Source: an uncultured Lentibacter sp. (GTDB lineage: Bacteria > Pseudomonadota > Alphaproteobacteria > Rhodobacterales > Rhodobacteraceae). From it: DNA of 64,000 bases. The translations under genes and the position numbers were made by a program. The stretch's first letter is position 1, and every line of letters starts with the position of its first letter. Positions 49,125 through 59,635 of this stretch are shown in pieces. The notes under the pieces were generated by a model. It was not told where the DNA came from. It searched no databases and saw nothing but the letters and a program-made list of their open reading frames with translations. The DNA is taken from positions 1 to 64,000 of the forward strand of contig CANMGT010000007.1 in assembly GCA_947497495.1 (NCBI GenBank). The letters run 5' to 3'.

Positions 49125-50879
49125 ATGACACGTCAGATGACCGGCGCGAAAATGATCGTAGAATGTCTTAAGGACCAAGGCGTAGATACCGTCTTTGGCT
49201 ACCCGGGTGGGGCCGTGCTACCGATCTATGACGAAGTCTTCCAGCAAAACGCCATCCGCCACGTCCTCGTCCGCCACGAACAAGGCGCCGTCCATGCCGC
49301 CGAAGGCTACGCCCGCTCGACAGGCAAACCCGGTGTTGTTTTGGTAACGTCCGGCCCCGGCGCGACCAACGCGGTAACCGGCCTCACAGACGCACTCTTA
49401 GACAGCATTCCGATCGTTGTTCTGACGGGTCAGGTCCCGACGTTCATGATAGGCAATGATGCGTTTCAAGAGGCCGATACTGTAGGTATTACAAGGCCTT
49501 GCACCAAGCACAACTGGCTGGTTCGTGAGACAGAAAGCCTCTCTGCGACGATCCATGAAGCCTTTCACGTCGCCACAACTGGCCGTCCCGGCCCTGTGCT
49601 TATCGACATCCCGAAAGACGTGCAATTCGCATCAGCTGAGTACACGCCCAAGCAAAAAACTAAGGTTAGCCATTACCAACCGCAACTCAAAGGCGACATG
49701 GCCTCCATTGAGGAGCTCGTGGAAGCCATGGAAACGGCCAAAAAACCGATTTTTTACACAGGTGGCGGCGTCATAAACTCAGGCCCCGCTGCAAGTCAGC
49801 TGTTGCGTGAGCTCGTGGAAGCCACTGATTTTCCAATCACATCCACGCTGATGGGTCTTGGCGCCTATCCGGGAACTGGCAAGAACTGGCTTGGCATGCT
49901 GGGCATGCACGGCCTTTACGAAGCCAACATGGCGATGCACGACTGCGACTTGATGATCAACATCGGCGCCCGCTTTGACGACCGCATCACTGGACTCGTG
50001 GAAGCCTTCAGCCCGAAATCAACCAAGGCGCACGTCGATATTGATCCATCCTCGATCAACAAGGTCATCCACGTTGATATACCGATTGTCGGCGACGTCG
50101 GCCATGTCCTTGAAGACATTCTCAAAGTCTGGAAAGCCCGCGGCCGTAAAACCAACCGCGCAGGCCTGCAAGACTGGTGGAAGACAATAGACGCGTGGCG
50201 TGCTGTGAAATGTCTGGGCTTTGAGCAAAAGGGCCAGGTTATTCGCCCACAACATGCGCTCTCACGGCTCGAGGCGCTGACCAAAGACTATGATCGCTAC
50301 GTTTGCACGGAAGTTGGCCAGCATCAAATGTGGGCAGCACAATATCTCACTTTCAATGATCCCAACCGTTGGATGACATCAGGCGGGCTTGGCACAATGG
50401 GATATGGCTTCCCCGCTTCCATCGGCGTTCAGATGGCGCATCCTGAAAGCCTTGTCATCAACGTGGCTGGCGAAGCAAGTTGGCTTATGAACATGCAGGA
50501 AATGGGTACCGCGATGCAGTTTGGCCTGCCCGTTAAGCAGTTCATCCTGAACAACGAACGTCTTGGAATGGTTCGCCAGTGGCAAGAACTTCTGCATGGC
50601 GAGCGCTACTCGCAATCATGGTCGGAAGCCCTGCCCGACTTCGTCAAATTGGCCGAAGCTTTTGGCGCCAAAGGGATCAAAGTTGATCACGCCGATGACC
50701 TTGATGAAGCCATCAAGGAGATGATCGCACATGATGGCCCTGTTATTGTCGACTGCATGGTCACAAAGCACGAAAACTGCTTCCCGATGATCCCGTCTGG
50801 CGCACCGCACAACAAGATGCTCATGGGTGACGCAAACACCCAAGATGCAATCGGTGACTCCGGCGCAGTGCTCGTTTGA
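49125..50879 (+). CDS. ilvB: acetolactate synthase large subunit
   Basis: [48 protein letters not shown], ThDP motif region [15 protein letters not shown]; paired with small subunit. Confidence 0.97.
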   Translation: MTRQMTGAKMIVECLKDQGVDTVFGYPGGAVLPIYDEVFQQNAIRHVLVRHEQGAVHAAEGYARSTGKPGVVLVTSGPGATNAVTGLTDALLDSIPIVVLTGQVPTFMIGNDAFQEADTVGITRPCTKHNWLVRETESLSATIHEAFHVATTGRPGPVLIDIPKDVQFASAEYTPKQKTKVSHYQPQLKGDMASIEELVEAMETAKKPIFYTGGGVINSGPAASQLLRELVEATDFPITSTLMGLGAYPGTGKNWLGMLGMHGLYEANMAMHDCDLMINIGARFDDRITGLVEAFSPKSTKAHVDIDPSSINKVIHVDIPIVGDVGHVLEDILKVWKARGRKTNRAGLQDWWKTIDAWRAVKCLGFEQKGQVIRPQHALSRLEALTKDYDRYVCTEVGQHQMWAAQYLTFNDPNRWMTSGGLGTMGYGFPASIGVQMAHPESLVINVAGEASWLMNMQEMGTAMQFGLPVKQFILNNERLGMVRQWQELLHGERYSQSWSEALPDFVKLAEAFGAKGIKVDHADDLDEAIKEMIAHDGPVIVDCMVTKHENCFPMIPSGAPHNKMLMGDANTQDAIGDSGAVLV

Positions 50880-50912
50880 GCGCAGCCCAGTCACAACGAA
50901 AGGAAAAACACT

Positions 50913-51476
50913 ATGTCTCCGCTAAAGATCAAAAAAGGCTCAAACAAGCACTCGGCTTACAACCTGCGGCCAAACTTCAGTGACCAACAGGAAACGCATA
51001 CTCTCGCAGTTGTCGTTGATAACGAAGCCGGTGTGCTTGCGCGTGTTATCGGGTTGTTTTCCGGTCGAGGCTATAACATCGACAGCCTCACAGTCGCCGA
51101 GATCGACCACGAAGGCCGCCGCTCACGTATCACAATCGTAACAACTGGCACGCCTCAGGCCATTGAACAGATCAAGGCTCAGCTGGGCCGGATCGTGCCT
51201 GTACACGAAGTACATGATCTCACAGTAGAAGGCCCCGCCGTTGAGCGCGAGCTTGCGCTATTCAAGGTTGAAGGCACAGGCGACAAGCGCGTCGAAGCCA
51301 TGCGCCTCGCGGACATCTTTCGCGCCAATGTCGTTGACAGTACATTGGCTAGCTTTGTGTTTGAGATAACAGGAACGCCCGAAAAAATTGATGCGTTTGC
51401 TGACCTTATGCGCCCGCTTGGCTTGTCAGAGGTTGCACGCACAGGTGTTGCCGCCCTGTCTCGCGGCATAGTCTAA
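50913..51476 (+). CDS. ilvN: acetolactate synthase small subunit
   Basis: ACT domain HTLAVVVDNEAGVLARVIGLFSGRGYNIDSLTVAE. Confidence 0.96.
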   Translation: MSPLKIKKGSNKHSAYNLRPNFSDQQETHTLAVVVDNEAGVLARVIGLFSGRGYNIDSLTVAEIDHEGRRSRITIVTTGTPQAIEQIKAQLGRIVPVHEVHDLTVEGPAVERELALFKVEGTGDKRVEAMRLADIFRANVVDSTLASFVFEITGTPEKIDAFADLMRPLGLSEVARTGVAALSRGIV

Positions 51477-51494
51477 AGTTAAAGAAACACGATT

Positions 51495-51514
51495 GGCCCC
51501 ATTTCGATGGGGCC
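51495..51514 (+). terminator. hairpin after ilvN
   Basis: GGCCCCAT-TTCG-ATGGGGCC, 19 bp after the stop; no T tract. Confidence 0.6.
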
Positions 51515-51539
51515 GAACACAAGCTGCGGCGTTAGTGAC

Positions 51540-51884
51540 TTACGCTGTGCAGGTCAGCTTGAACTGAAGTACGTTTGATTGCTCTTCCGTGCTGGAAGCC
51601 GCGTGTTTGCTTTCCTCAACAAAAGGCTTGGGAGTGTTCATCGCTGCGCGAAGGCGTTCCGCCAGTGCTGGCGCGTGGCTTTCCGCGACCAATTCAGGAT
51701 TGCTCGCCAAACGCATGGGGGCGCCGTCTGTAACTTCAAAATAGACAAGATCACCAGCGTCAAGCGACTGCCCCATGAACGCTGATGATGATCCGCCTCC
51801 ATAGTATGCCAGATCACCATGGTCTTCACACCAGATAACGGCCTTTTCGTCGCTTCTATCACTCCAAAGTACTACGCCGTACAT
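51540..51884 (-). CDS. hypothetical protein
   Basis: MYGVVLWSDRSDEKAVIWCEDHGDLAYYGG...; preceded by AT-rich promoter-like DNA. Confidence 0.65.
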   Translation of the reverse strand: MYGVVLWSDRSDEKAVIWCEDHGDLAYYGGGSSSAFMGQSLDAGDLVYFEVTDGAPMRLASNPELVAESHAPALAERLRAAMNTPKPFVEESKHAASSTEEQSNVLQFKLTCTA

Positions 51885-52166
51885 TTCATTCCCCAAACGT
51901 AATCTTCTATGCACACATTAACTACAATTTAATTGTTAGAATTAAACTCATAAAGCGAAACCCCTGATAGCGTGTCGAGCTTATCATTTATGTGACTCTA
52001 AATCTACAATTTGACGCTATTTAGCGACAACTCAGACGCATAAAAGCGTCAGTATATTGCGATATGTGGTTACTTTTAAACCAAAACCCGCGTAAGAATA
52101 GATTCGGAGGCGCTGACTACCCCTTGAGTTGACTGGCCTGAAACGAACAACGCGGACTTCGAAGAT

Positions 52167-52976
52167 ATGGTGCAAAGCGAAACAGATGCATTAGACCCAG
52201 TGAAGCTGCGCGGCGTGTTCGGAGCGAACCTGCGCAAACTCGCTGATAGCTACCCCTCAATTGCCGGACTGTGCCGTGAACTCGGTATCAACAGAACGCA
52301 ATTCAACCGCTATCTATCAGCAGAGAGCTTCCCGCGCCCTGATGTGCTCCATCGGATTTGCACATTTTTTGACGTCGACGCTCGCATTTTGCTTGAGCCT
52401 GTCGAGGGCCTAAAATCAAACGTTCAGGACATTTTCCACCACCCAGTTGTTGAAGAATTCCTCGGATTGACGGGCAGCAGTGTGCCAGAGAGTGACTTTC
52501 CCAGTGGATTATACCGCTTCAGCAGGCCCAGCTTTGTGAACGAAGAACAGTTCGTCATAGGCCTTCTTTATATATTCCGCCGCGACGGGCAGACGTTTGT
52601 GCGCAGCTTTGAAGCAAAACAGGCCATGCAACAACAAGGCCTCGAAAGCACAATCAAGAACCGCGAAATCCGCGGCATTATCCTCAAGCAAGAGCAAGGC
52701 ATTGCTTTGCTCGCAGCCCGCCGAAACAGCACCACATGCTCGTTCAGTTTCCTCTCCAGAGTGGCCTCGTTCCAAAACAACTTCTGGGAGGGCTACGCTG
52801 CCCGCACGATTGCGGAAAGCCTCAATGGCCAACGCGTTGTGCGCATGGTTTGCGAGCATGTCAGCGGCAACACGGCTGCTATCTTTTCGGCTGCGCGGCA
52901 GGCCGGGCTTTGCGCCAAAGAAGACTTACCCCCCTACCACGCCCGCTTGTTGCGTTTAGGGCAAGCGTTCCAGTAA
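52167..52976 (+). CDS. helix-turn-helix (Xre-type) transcriptional regulator
   Basis: LRKLADSYPSIAGLCRELGINRTQFNRYLSAESFPRPDVLHRICTFFDVDARILLEP HTH; long C-terminal effector-like region. Confidence 0.85.
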   Translation: MVQSETDALDPVKLRGVFGANLRKLADSYPSIAGLCRELGINRTQFNRYLSAESFPRPDVLHRICTFFDVDARILLEPVEGLKSNVQDIFHHPVVEEFLGLTGSSVPESDFPSGLYRFSRPSFVNEEQFVIGLLYIFRRDGQTFVRSFEAKQAMQQQGLESTIKNREIRGIILKQEQGIALLAARRNSTTCSFSFLSRVASFQNNFWEGYAARTIAESLNGQRVVRMVCEHVSGNTAAIFSAARQAGLCAKEDLPPYHARLLRLGQAFQ

Positions 52977-53015
52977 GCGCTCACCCTACGCTCTCACCCT
53001 ACACTCACTGTGTCC

Positions 53016-53783
53016 TCACTGTGCGATGGCAAGGCGGTAAAGATGCCAGCTGGCATGGCCAAACAATGGCAGCACTAAAAATAGCCCCAAAAAGCCCGGG
53101 ATCATTGCCACAAACGTGAACCCCGCAATCAGCGCGCCCCAGATCACCATCGGGAAAAAGTTGTTCTGAACGGCGGCAAAGCTGGTGATCATAGCGGTGA
53201 CAAAATCAACCTCGCGATCGAGCAACATCGGCAGTGCAAACACCGTTATCATGAACAAAAGCAGCGAAAAAAGCGCCCCGACAGCGGAGCCGACAGCCAG
53301 CATCGTCAGCCCGTTTCCCGTCAGGTAGACTTCAAATGACGAAGACACATTCGTCATCGTCGACAAGCCTAAAAACAGCGCGAAGATCATATGGGCGATG
53401 AAAAACCAGAACAGGAAAACCATCAGGATGATGACACAGATCGAGGGCAGCTGGCGGCGCGCCTGAAAGAAAACAACCGTGAATATCTCACGCATGTTGA
53501 GCGGCTCGCCCTGCTCGAGCCGATGACTGGCCTCATAGAGCGCGATCGCCGTGAATGGTCCGAACAACGGGAAGCCAACAGCCGCGAACACCAGCCAGTA
53601 GCTTTGGCCCGTGCTGTAGGTGATCCAGGCCATCAACAGGCCGAAGACAACACAGATTCCCGCGACGATCAGCCCGTAGGCAGGCGCGAGACGCATGTCG
53701 CGCCAGCCCTTCAACAAGGCTGTTTTCATGTCTGAAAATCCGATAGCGCCGAACTCTGGCGCGCCAAGCTGCTTTGGTAGCAT
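53016..53783 (-). CDS. DUF2189 domain membrane protein
   Basis: FSDMKTALLKGWRDMRLAPAYGLIVAGICVVFG...; six or so TM helices. Confidence 0.82.
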   Translation of the reverse strand: MLPKQLGAPEFGAIGFSDMKTALLKGWRDMRLAPAYGLIVAGICVVFGLLMAWITYSTGQSYWLVFAAVGFPLFGPFTAIALYEASHRLEQGEPLNMREIFTVVFFQARRQLPSICVIILMVFLFWFFIAHMIFALFLGLSTMTNVSSSFEVYLTGNGLTMLAVGSAVGALFSLLLFMITVFALPMLLDREVDFVTAMITSFAAVQNNFFPMVIWGALIAGFTFVAMIPGFLGLFLVLPLFGHASWHLYRLAIAQ

Positions 53784-54170
53784 ATTTGCTCCCCTCCCCT
53801 TTGCGCCCATGAGACGCAATTGAGCGATCAAAATCAAGCAATGCATTTGTTGAATTCGTATGCACAGATGTTTGGTTCCGGTTGATCAACGGCATGATTG
53901 CCTCTTTCATGCGCCACACCACGCCGCCGTCACGGGTGGCCAGAGCGGCGAGACACTGCGCAATGCGGGGGAAATATGCATTTATTATCAAAAACATACC
54001 ATAACATAGCATGAAATCCTCCATGCCCTGTTAGGGCTGCGCACGGTGGGGTTAATTGGTTAACGCCCTTCAAAATAGGCTGTATGGCTCTCTATGCAGA
54101 ACGCGTGCATAATGCAGTGCATACAATCGCCCGTTAACCTTTGTGCCTCAAAATGGTTAACGCAGCGGCC

Positions 54171-55583
54171 CTAGACGCCTGCGGGCGCGTGGTCGGAGTG
54201 TTTGTAAGCCTCATGCCAAGCCTTGCCGATCTGCATCAGCGCGCCGTCTGCGTTGCGCGGCCCGAAGACTTGCAAGCCAGCCGGAAGCCCGTTTGCGCCG
54301 ATGTCGACGGGGATGTTGATACAGGGCAGCCCCAGCAGCCCGATGGGCGTGACGACCTGCATCCAGCGGTGGTAGGTGTCCATCTGCTGGCCAGCAATCT
54401 CTGTCGGGTAGACCCAGTCTTTGGGGAACGGGTAAAGCTGTGTGCTTGGCAAGATCAGCGCGTCATACTGCTCAAACAAGCGCGCGCAAGCTTGGAACCA
54501 CTCCGAACGTATGACGCTGGCGCGGTGCACCTCCATGGCGGAGTAGGACAAGCCACGCTCGATCTCCCAGATTGCCTCTGTCTTGAGCTGACGACGCTGC
54601 GCTGGATTGTCGTAAAACGCCGAGAGCCCCGCTCCGACCTGCCATGAGCGCAGGGTTGTCCAGCTATCCCAGATCGCCTCGGAAGAGAACGGCGGTGCAA
54701 CCTGCTCGACATGCATACCAAGCGCTTCAAGCTGCGCAATGGCCGTTTCGGAATGGGCCAAAAGCCCCGCTTCCATCGGAAAGGCGCCGCCCCAGTCCCC
54801 GAGCCAGCCGATGCGGCGGCCCTTAACCGGAGCGTTGATGCTCGGGAGTGTCGGCGTCATATCAGCGCCGTGCGGCTGGCGCGGATCAAGGCCTGATTGC
54901 GTGTCCAGCAGCGCCGCCAAGTCGCGCGGGTTGCGCGCCATCGGGCCGAGCGTGGCGAGCTGGTGCAAAAAGCTGTCGCCCTTCGGCTCGGAGGGCACGC
55001 GGCCAAATGTCGGCCGAAAGCCATAGACGTTGTTCCAAGCCGCAGGGTTGCGCAGGCTGCCCATCATGTCGGAGCCGTCAGCCACGCTGAGCATACGCGC
55101 TGCCAGTGCTGCTGCAGCCCCACCAGAAGACCCCCCCGCAGAGAGCGAAGTGTCATATGGGTTGCTCGTCGCTCCAAACACTGTGTTAAACGTGTGCGAG
55201 CCCAAGCCAGCTTCGGGCGTATTCGTTTTGCCTATGATGAGTGCGCCAGCCGTGCGCATACGCGAAACCACCAAGTCGTCTTTCTCAGCAATATCGTCTT
55301 TGTGTATCGGACTTCCCATAGTCGTGGGCAGGCCTTTTGCGTTGGCGAGGTCTTTCACTGCCAGCGGGATGCCATGCAGCCAGCCGGTGCTTTCGGCGTT
55401 GTCGGCGGCTTCGGCTTCGGCGAGCAATTCGGCCTCGTCCCGCAGGGAGACAATGGCATTGACGCTTGGGTTGAGCTTGCTGATCTGCGCCAATGTGGCT
55501 TGCATAAGTTCGCGCGCGCTGAGGCGTTTGCTGGCAATCGCTTCGGATTGCTCAAGTGCTGTCATGTTGACGATATCTGGCAT
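54171..55583 (-). CDS. amidase signature family hydrolase
   Basis: GIPLAVKDLANAKGLPTTMGS (Lys), ATSNPYDTSLSAGGSSGGAAAALAARMLSVADGSDMMGSLRNPAAWNNVYGFRPT. Confidence 0.93.
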   Translation of the reverse strand: MPDIVNMTALEQSEAIASKRLSARELMQATLAQISKLNPSVNAIVSLRDEAELLAEAEAADNAESTGWLHGIPLAVKDLANAKGLPTTMGSPIHKDDIAEKDDLVVSRMRTAGALIIGKTNTPEAGLGSHTFNTVFGATSNPYDTSLSAGGSSGGAAAALAARMLSVADGSDMMGSLRNPAAWNNVYGFRPTFGRVPSEPKGDSFLHQLATLGPMARNPRDLAALLDTQSGLDPRQPHGADMTPTLPSINAPVKGRRIGWLGDWGGAFPMEAGLLAHSETAIAQLEALGMHVEQVAPPFSSEAIWDSWTTLRSWQVGAGLSAFYDNPAQRRQLKTEAIWEIERGLSYSAMEVHRASVIRSEWFQACARLFEQYDALILPSTQLYPFPKDWVYPTEIAGQQMDTYHRWMQVVTPIGLLGLPCINIPVDIGANGLPAGLQVFGPRNADGALMQIGKAWHEAYKHSDHAPAGV

Positions 55584-55699
55584 TGTTTGGCTCCCTCTCG
55601 GGGGCATGCTGCCGCGCAGGCCGTTCAAGCGCAAGATTATTTCGCGTTATGCTAGCATAACACGACCGATTTGGGGCTAGTCCCCGGACACAGGCCCAG

Positions 55700-55745
55700 C
55701 TGGGGGCTAGCCCCCAGACCCCCAAAGTATTTGCATCAAGAAAAA
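55700..55745 (+). repeat. intergenic palindrome plus TATTTnnnnCAAGAAAAA motif (copy 2)
   Basis: CTGGGGGCTAGCCCCCAG then CCCCCAAAGTATTTGCATCAAGAAAAA. Confidence 0.7.
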
Positions 55746-55756
55746 GCCTGAGCTAC

Positions 55757-56884
55757 CTAGCTATCGCCTTGGGCCTGGTCGCGAGATTTTCCGGCAACGC
55801 CGAGTGCCAATGTGGCGGCCATCAGGCCATCCAAGTCTCCGTCGAGCACACCTTTGGTGTCGGATGTCTCGTAGTTTGTGCGCAGGTCTTTGACCATTTG
55901 GTAGGGTTGCAAAACGTAAGAGCGTATCTGGTTGCCCCAGCCCGCGTCGCCCTTGTTTTCGTGCATTTCGTTGACGGCCTCGTTACGGCGGTCAAGTTCC
56001 ATTTGGTAGAGGCGCGATTTCAGCGCTTTCATGGCGATGTCACGGTTCTGGTGTTGCGACTTTTCCGAGCTTGTCACGACAATGCCTGTGGGCGCATGGG
56101 TGATGCGAACGGCGGAGTCTGTTGTGTTTACGTGCTGCCCGCCTGCCCCTGAGGAGCGGTAGGTGTCGATGCGGATGTCGGCCGGGTTGACCTCGATTTC
56201 GATGTTGTCGTCAACCACAGGGTAGACGCCGACCGAGGTAAACGAGGTGTGGCGCTTGGCGGCGCTATCAAACGGCGAGATGCGCACGAGGCGATGAACG
56301 CCTGACTCAGACTTCAGCCAGCCATAAGCGTTGTGGCCCGATATCTTGTAGGTTGCCGATTTGATGCCCGCCTCTTCGCCGCGCGACTCTGACTGGAGCT
56401 CGACTTTGTAGCCGGATTTCTCGGCCCAGCGGACATACATGCGCGCCAGCATTGAGGCCCAGTCGCAGCTTTCGGTACCGCCAGCGCCCGAGTTGATTTC
56501 AAGGAAAGTGTCGTTGCTGTCGGCCTCGCCATCGAGCAGGGCTTCGAGTTCTTTGGCGGCGGCTTTCTTGGCGAGTTTGGTGATCGCGTCTTCCGCGTCT
56601 TTGACGACTTCGGCGTCGTCTTCCATTTCGCCAAGCTCGATCAGTTCGAGATTGTCTTCCAAGTCCTGCTTGATCGTGTCGTGGGTTGCCAGAGCATCAA
56701 CTAGCATCTGGCGATCCCGCATGAGCTTTTGCGCCTTTTCCGGATCGTCCCAAAGCGTGGGGTCTTCCACCCGCGCGTTGAACTCTTCCAGACGGTGCTG
56801 GGCGGTGTCCCAATCCATCCGCTGACGCAGCAGATCAAGTGACTTTTCGATTTCGCCTGTAAGGCTTTGAATTTCGGCGCGCAT
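55757..56884 (-). CDS. prfB: peptide chain release factor 2
   Basis: [31 protein letters not shown] (GGQ); [23 protein letters not shown] continuous. Confidence 0.97.
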   Translation of the reverse strand: MRAEIQSLTGEIEKSLDLLRQRMDWDTAQHRLEEFNARVEDPTLWDDPEKAQKLMRDRQMLVDALATHDTIKQDLEDNLELIELGEMEDDAEVVKDAEDAITKLAKKAAAKELEALLDGEADSNDTFLEINSGAGGTESCDWASMLARMYVRWAEKSGYKVELQSESRGEEAGIKSATYKISGHNAYGWLKSESGVHRLVRISPFDSAAKRHTSFTSVGVYPVVDDNIEIEVNPADIRIDTYRSSGAGGQHVNTTDSAVRITHAPTGIVVTSSEKSQHQNRDIAMKALKSRLYQMELDRRNEAVNEMHENKGDAGWGNQIRSYVLQPYQMVKDLRTNYETSDTKGVLDGDLDGLMAATLALGVAGKSRDQAQGDS

Positions 56885-56982
56885 CGGGAGTTCCTAGTGT
56901 TCTTGTTGGTCAGGTGATAGCGCAGCCAAAGGCCAGCGACAAGACTGCTGACAAGGCGACTGGCAAGGCGCGGCGGGCAGGA

Positions 56983-59505
56983 TCAGTAAAGCCCGCCGGA
57001 GCTGAGCGTGCCGAAGCCCGCCTTTGGCCCGACGACGGCTTTCTTGCCCGTTGATGTCGTGACTTGCTTGGCCCCACCCGCTTCCTTGTAAAGCGGAAGG
57101 TTCTCGCCCATTGCGAAGCCACCATCAAAGGTTATGCCGAAAATGCTGTCGTTGATCTCGCCATCGCGGAAACACTCGGAAACGACATGGTCGCCAGAAG
57201 CGCCGTCAGACAGGCGCGCGCCTGTGAACCGATCGATCTTGATGAACACGCAGTTTTCGGGCACGCGGAACTTGCCTGCGCCGTATTTCTTGATGGCTTT
57301 TGACATGAAGCGCTGGAACACGGGGCCGCACATGCCCCCGCCCGAGGCCCCTTTGCCAAGGCTGCGCGGGTTGTCGTAGCCAATGTAGCAGCCCGCCACG
57401 ATGTTGTTTGTAAACCCGATGAACCAGACATCTTTGGCGTCGTTCGTCGTGCCGGTTTTGCCCGCCACAGGCACACCAAGGTTAACGGACTTGCGCGCCG
57501 TGCCGCGTTCGACAACGCCGCGCATCATCGAGGTGAGCTGATAGGCGGTTACCGCGTTCATAACCCGCTCGCGGTTTGACGTGATCCGCGGGCTGCGGGC
57601 GCGCGGCACTGTCGGATCGGCGCATTCGGGGCACAGGCGCACATCGTGGCGATAAACAGTCTTGCCATAGCGGTCTTGCACGCGGTCAATCAGCGTCGGC
57701 TCGACCCGCTCGCCGCCATTGGCAAACATCGCATAGGCCGACACCATCTTGTAAAGCGTCGTCTCTTGCGAGCCGAGCGAGTTGGCCAAAAAGCGGCCCA
57801 TATGGTCATAGACACCAAAACTTTCGGCATAATCGCCGACAACATCCATGCCGACTTCTTCCGCCAGACGAATTGTCATCAGGTTGCGCGACTGCTCGAT
57901 GCCTGTACGCAACGGGGTTGGCCCGTAAAAGCGGTTTGATGAGTTGCGCGGGCGCCACAAGCCCTGCGGTGTGTTGATCTCGATCGGCGCATCCACAACA
58001 ATCGTCGCGGGCGTATAGCCACTGTCGAGTGCCGAGGCATAAACAAAGGGCTTGAACGAAGAGCCCGGCTGGCGGCGGGCTTGCGTGGCGCGGTTAAACA
58101 CCGAGTGCTGGTAGCTGAAGCCGCCCTGCATCGCGAGAACGCGGCCGGTGTTCACGTCCATCGCCATGAAGCCGCCCTGCACTTTAGGCACTTGGCGCAA
58201 TGTCCAGCGGATGAAGTCGCCAGCGCCGTTGTTGCCCGACGTCATCCGCCGCACAAGCACTACATCGCCGCGCTTGAAGTTGTCTGCAAAGCCGCCCTTG
58301 ATCCAGGAAATGTCCTTGCGTGGCACCACATGAGGCTGCGCTTCGGTTTCCGTTACGCCTTCAATGCCGAGACGTAGGCTGTTGTCTTCCACCGCGCGCA
58401 CAACAGCGGGATACCACTGGCTTTCAAGTTTGATATCGCGTGGCACATTGGTGCCAGCCAAAGCCTCGCGCCAGCCCTCTTCGCTTGCAAGCGCTTCAAC
58501 AGCGATGGTTTTGCCGGTGCCGTTCCAGCGGCCAAGCCCCCTGTCGTATTGCTCCAGCTGGCGCTGCAAGGAGGCTGCGGCCAACTCCTGCATTTCAGGT
58601 TCGATCGTCGCGCGCACCGTCATACCGCCGGTAAAAAACTCTTCTTCGCCAAAGTCTTTTGACAGTTGGCGGCGGATCTCGTCGGTGAAGTAGTCGCGCG
58701 GCGGCAAGGCGTCTTTGAACGGCTCGTAGTCCCCGTTCTGGACAGACAGAAGCGGGGCCGCTTTCTCAACTTCATAGACATCATCAGAGATGTAGGCGTT
58801 CTCGTTCATCTCTTTGAGAACAAAGTTGCGGCGGGCCAGCAGCCGCTCTTTGCGGCGCACAGGGTGAAAGCTTGAAGGGGCCTTGGGCAGGGAGGCCAGA
58901 AATGCTGCTTCGTTTGGAGCCAGCTCCCCCAGTGTTTTGTTGAAATAGCTCTGCGCAGCCGCTGTCACACCAAAGGAGTTTTGCCCGAGAAAAATTTCGT
59001 TGAGGTAAAGCTCGAGGATTTTCTCTTTGGGCAGCGCAGTTTCAATGCGCGTCGCAAGGATGATCTCCTGAATCTTGCGCTCGGCTTTGCGATCGGCGGA
59101 CAGGAGGAAGTTCTTCACAACCTGCTGGGTGATCGTTGAGGCACCGCGCAGGCGGCCGCCTTTCAGCGCATCAATCGCGGCAGAGGCGATCCCGCGGGTA
59201 TCGTAGCCTTTGTGCGTATAGAAGTTTTTGTCTTCTGCGCTGACAAACGCATGCTTGATGAGGTCAGGGATCTCGTCAGCGGGCGTAAACAGGCGCCGCT
59301 CTTTGGCGAATTCGTCAAGCATCCGCCCCTCGCCCGAGTAAATCCGGCTGATGGTTGGCGGCTGGTAAGAGGCGAGGCTTTCATGGCTCGGCAAGTCACG
59401 CCCGTAGATGTAGAAAACCGCGCCAATCGAAAGCGCAACGGCCATCATTCCGAGCGTGATAAGGCTGAAAAGAGCCCCGAGTGTCGAGAAGAAGAATCTT
59501 AGCAC
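56983..59505 (-). CDS. penicillin-binding protein 1A
   Basis: 840 aa; GT51 motifs (SAEDKNFYTHKG, ASTITQQVVKNFLL) and transpeptidase (RQPGSSFKPFVYASALD, AGKTGTTNDAKDVWF). Confidence 0.96.
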   Translation of the reverse strand: MLRFFFSTLGALFSLITLGMMAVALSIGAVFYIYGRDLPSHESLASYQPPTISRIYSGEGRMLDEFAKERRLFTPADEIPDLIKHAFVSAEDKNFYTHKGYDTRGIASAAIDALKGGRLRGASTITQQVVKNFLLSADRKAERKIQEIILATRIETALPKEKILELYLNEIFLGQNSFGVTAAAQSYFNKTLGELAPNEAAFLASLPKAPSSFHPVRRKERLLARRNFVLKEMNENAYISDDVYEVEKAAPLLSVQNGDYEPFKDALPPRDYFTDEIRRQLSKDFGEEEFFTGGMTVRATIEPEMQELAAASLQRQLEQYDRGLGRWNGTGKTIAVEALASEEGWREALAGTNVPRDIKLESQWYPAVVRAVEDNSLRLGIEGVTETEAQPHVVPRKDISWIKGGFADNFKRGDVVLVRRMTSGNNGAGDFIRWTLRQVPKVQGGFMAMDVNTGRVLAMQGGFSYQHSVFNRATQARRQPGSSFKPFVYASALDSGYTPATIVVDAPIEINTPQGLWRPRNSSNRFYGPTPLRTGIEQSRNLMTIRLAEEVGMDVVGDYAESFGVYDHMGRFLANSLGSQETTLYKMVSAYAMFANGGERVEPTLIDRVQDRYGKTVYRHDVRLCPECADPTVPRARSPRITSNRERVMNAVTAYQLTSMMRGVVERGTARKSVNLGVPVAGKTGTTNDAKDVWFIGFTNNIVAGCYIGYDNPRSLGKGASGGGMCGPVFQRFMSKAIKKYGAGKFRVPENCVFIKIDRFTGARLSDGASGDHVVSECFRDGEINDSIFGITFDGGFAMGENLPLYKEAGGAKQVTTSTGKKAVVGPKAGFGTLSSGGLY

Positions 59506-59635
59506 ATGTGCCCCCTGCTGAGCGTGTTCTGTATATAGGGTGTGCTTGGTGAAACGTCAAAATCACAAAGCGGGGAAGTTGAGCCGTATTTCGCCAGTTT
59601 CGGGCCGCGATTTGCAGCGCTCACTGTGAAGGGAG

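Noticed and set aside
48751-54121. 16-bp inverted match TGCACTGCATTATGCA (48751-48766) / TGCATAATGCAGTGCA (54106-54121)
   Set aside because: About one such 16-mer pair is expected by chance in a 64-kb window and the word is internally repetitive (TGCA); not strong enough alone as att or operator sites.
55757-56884. Possible programmed +1 frameshift in prfB
   Set aside because: The RF2 ORF is continuous from MRAEIQSL onward; no in-frame stop or frameshift site is needed.
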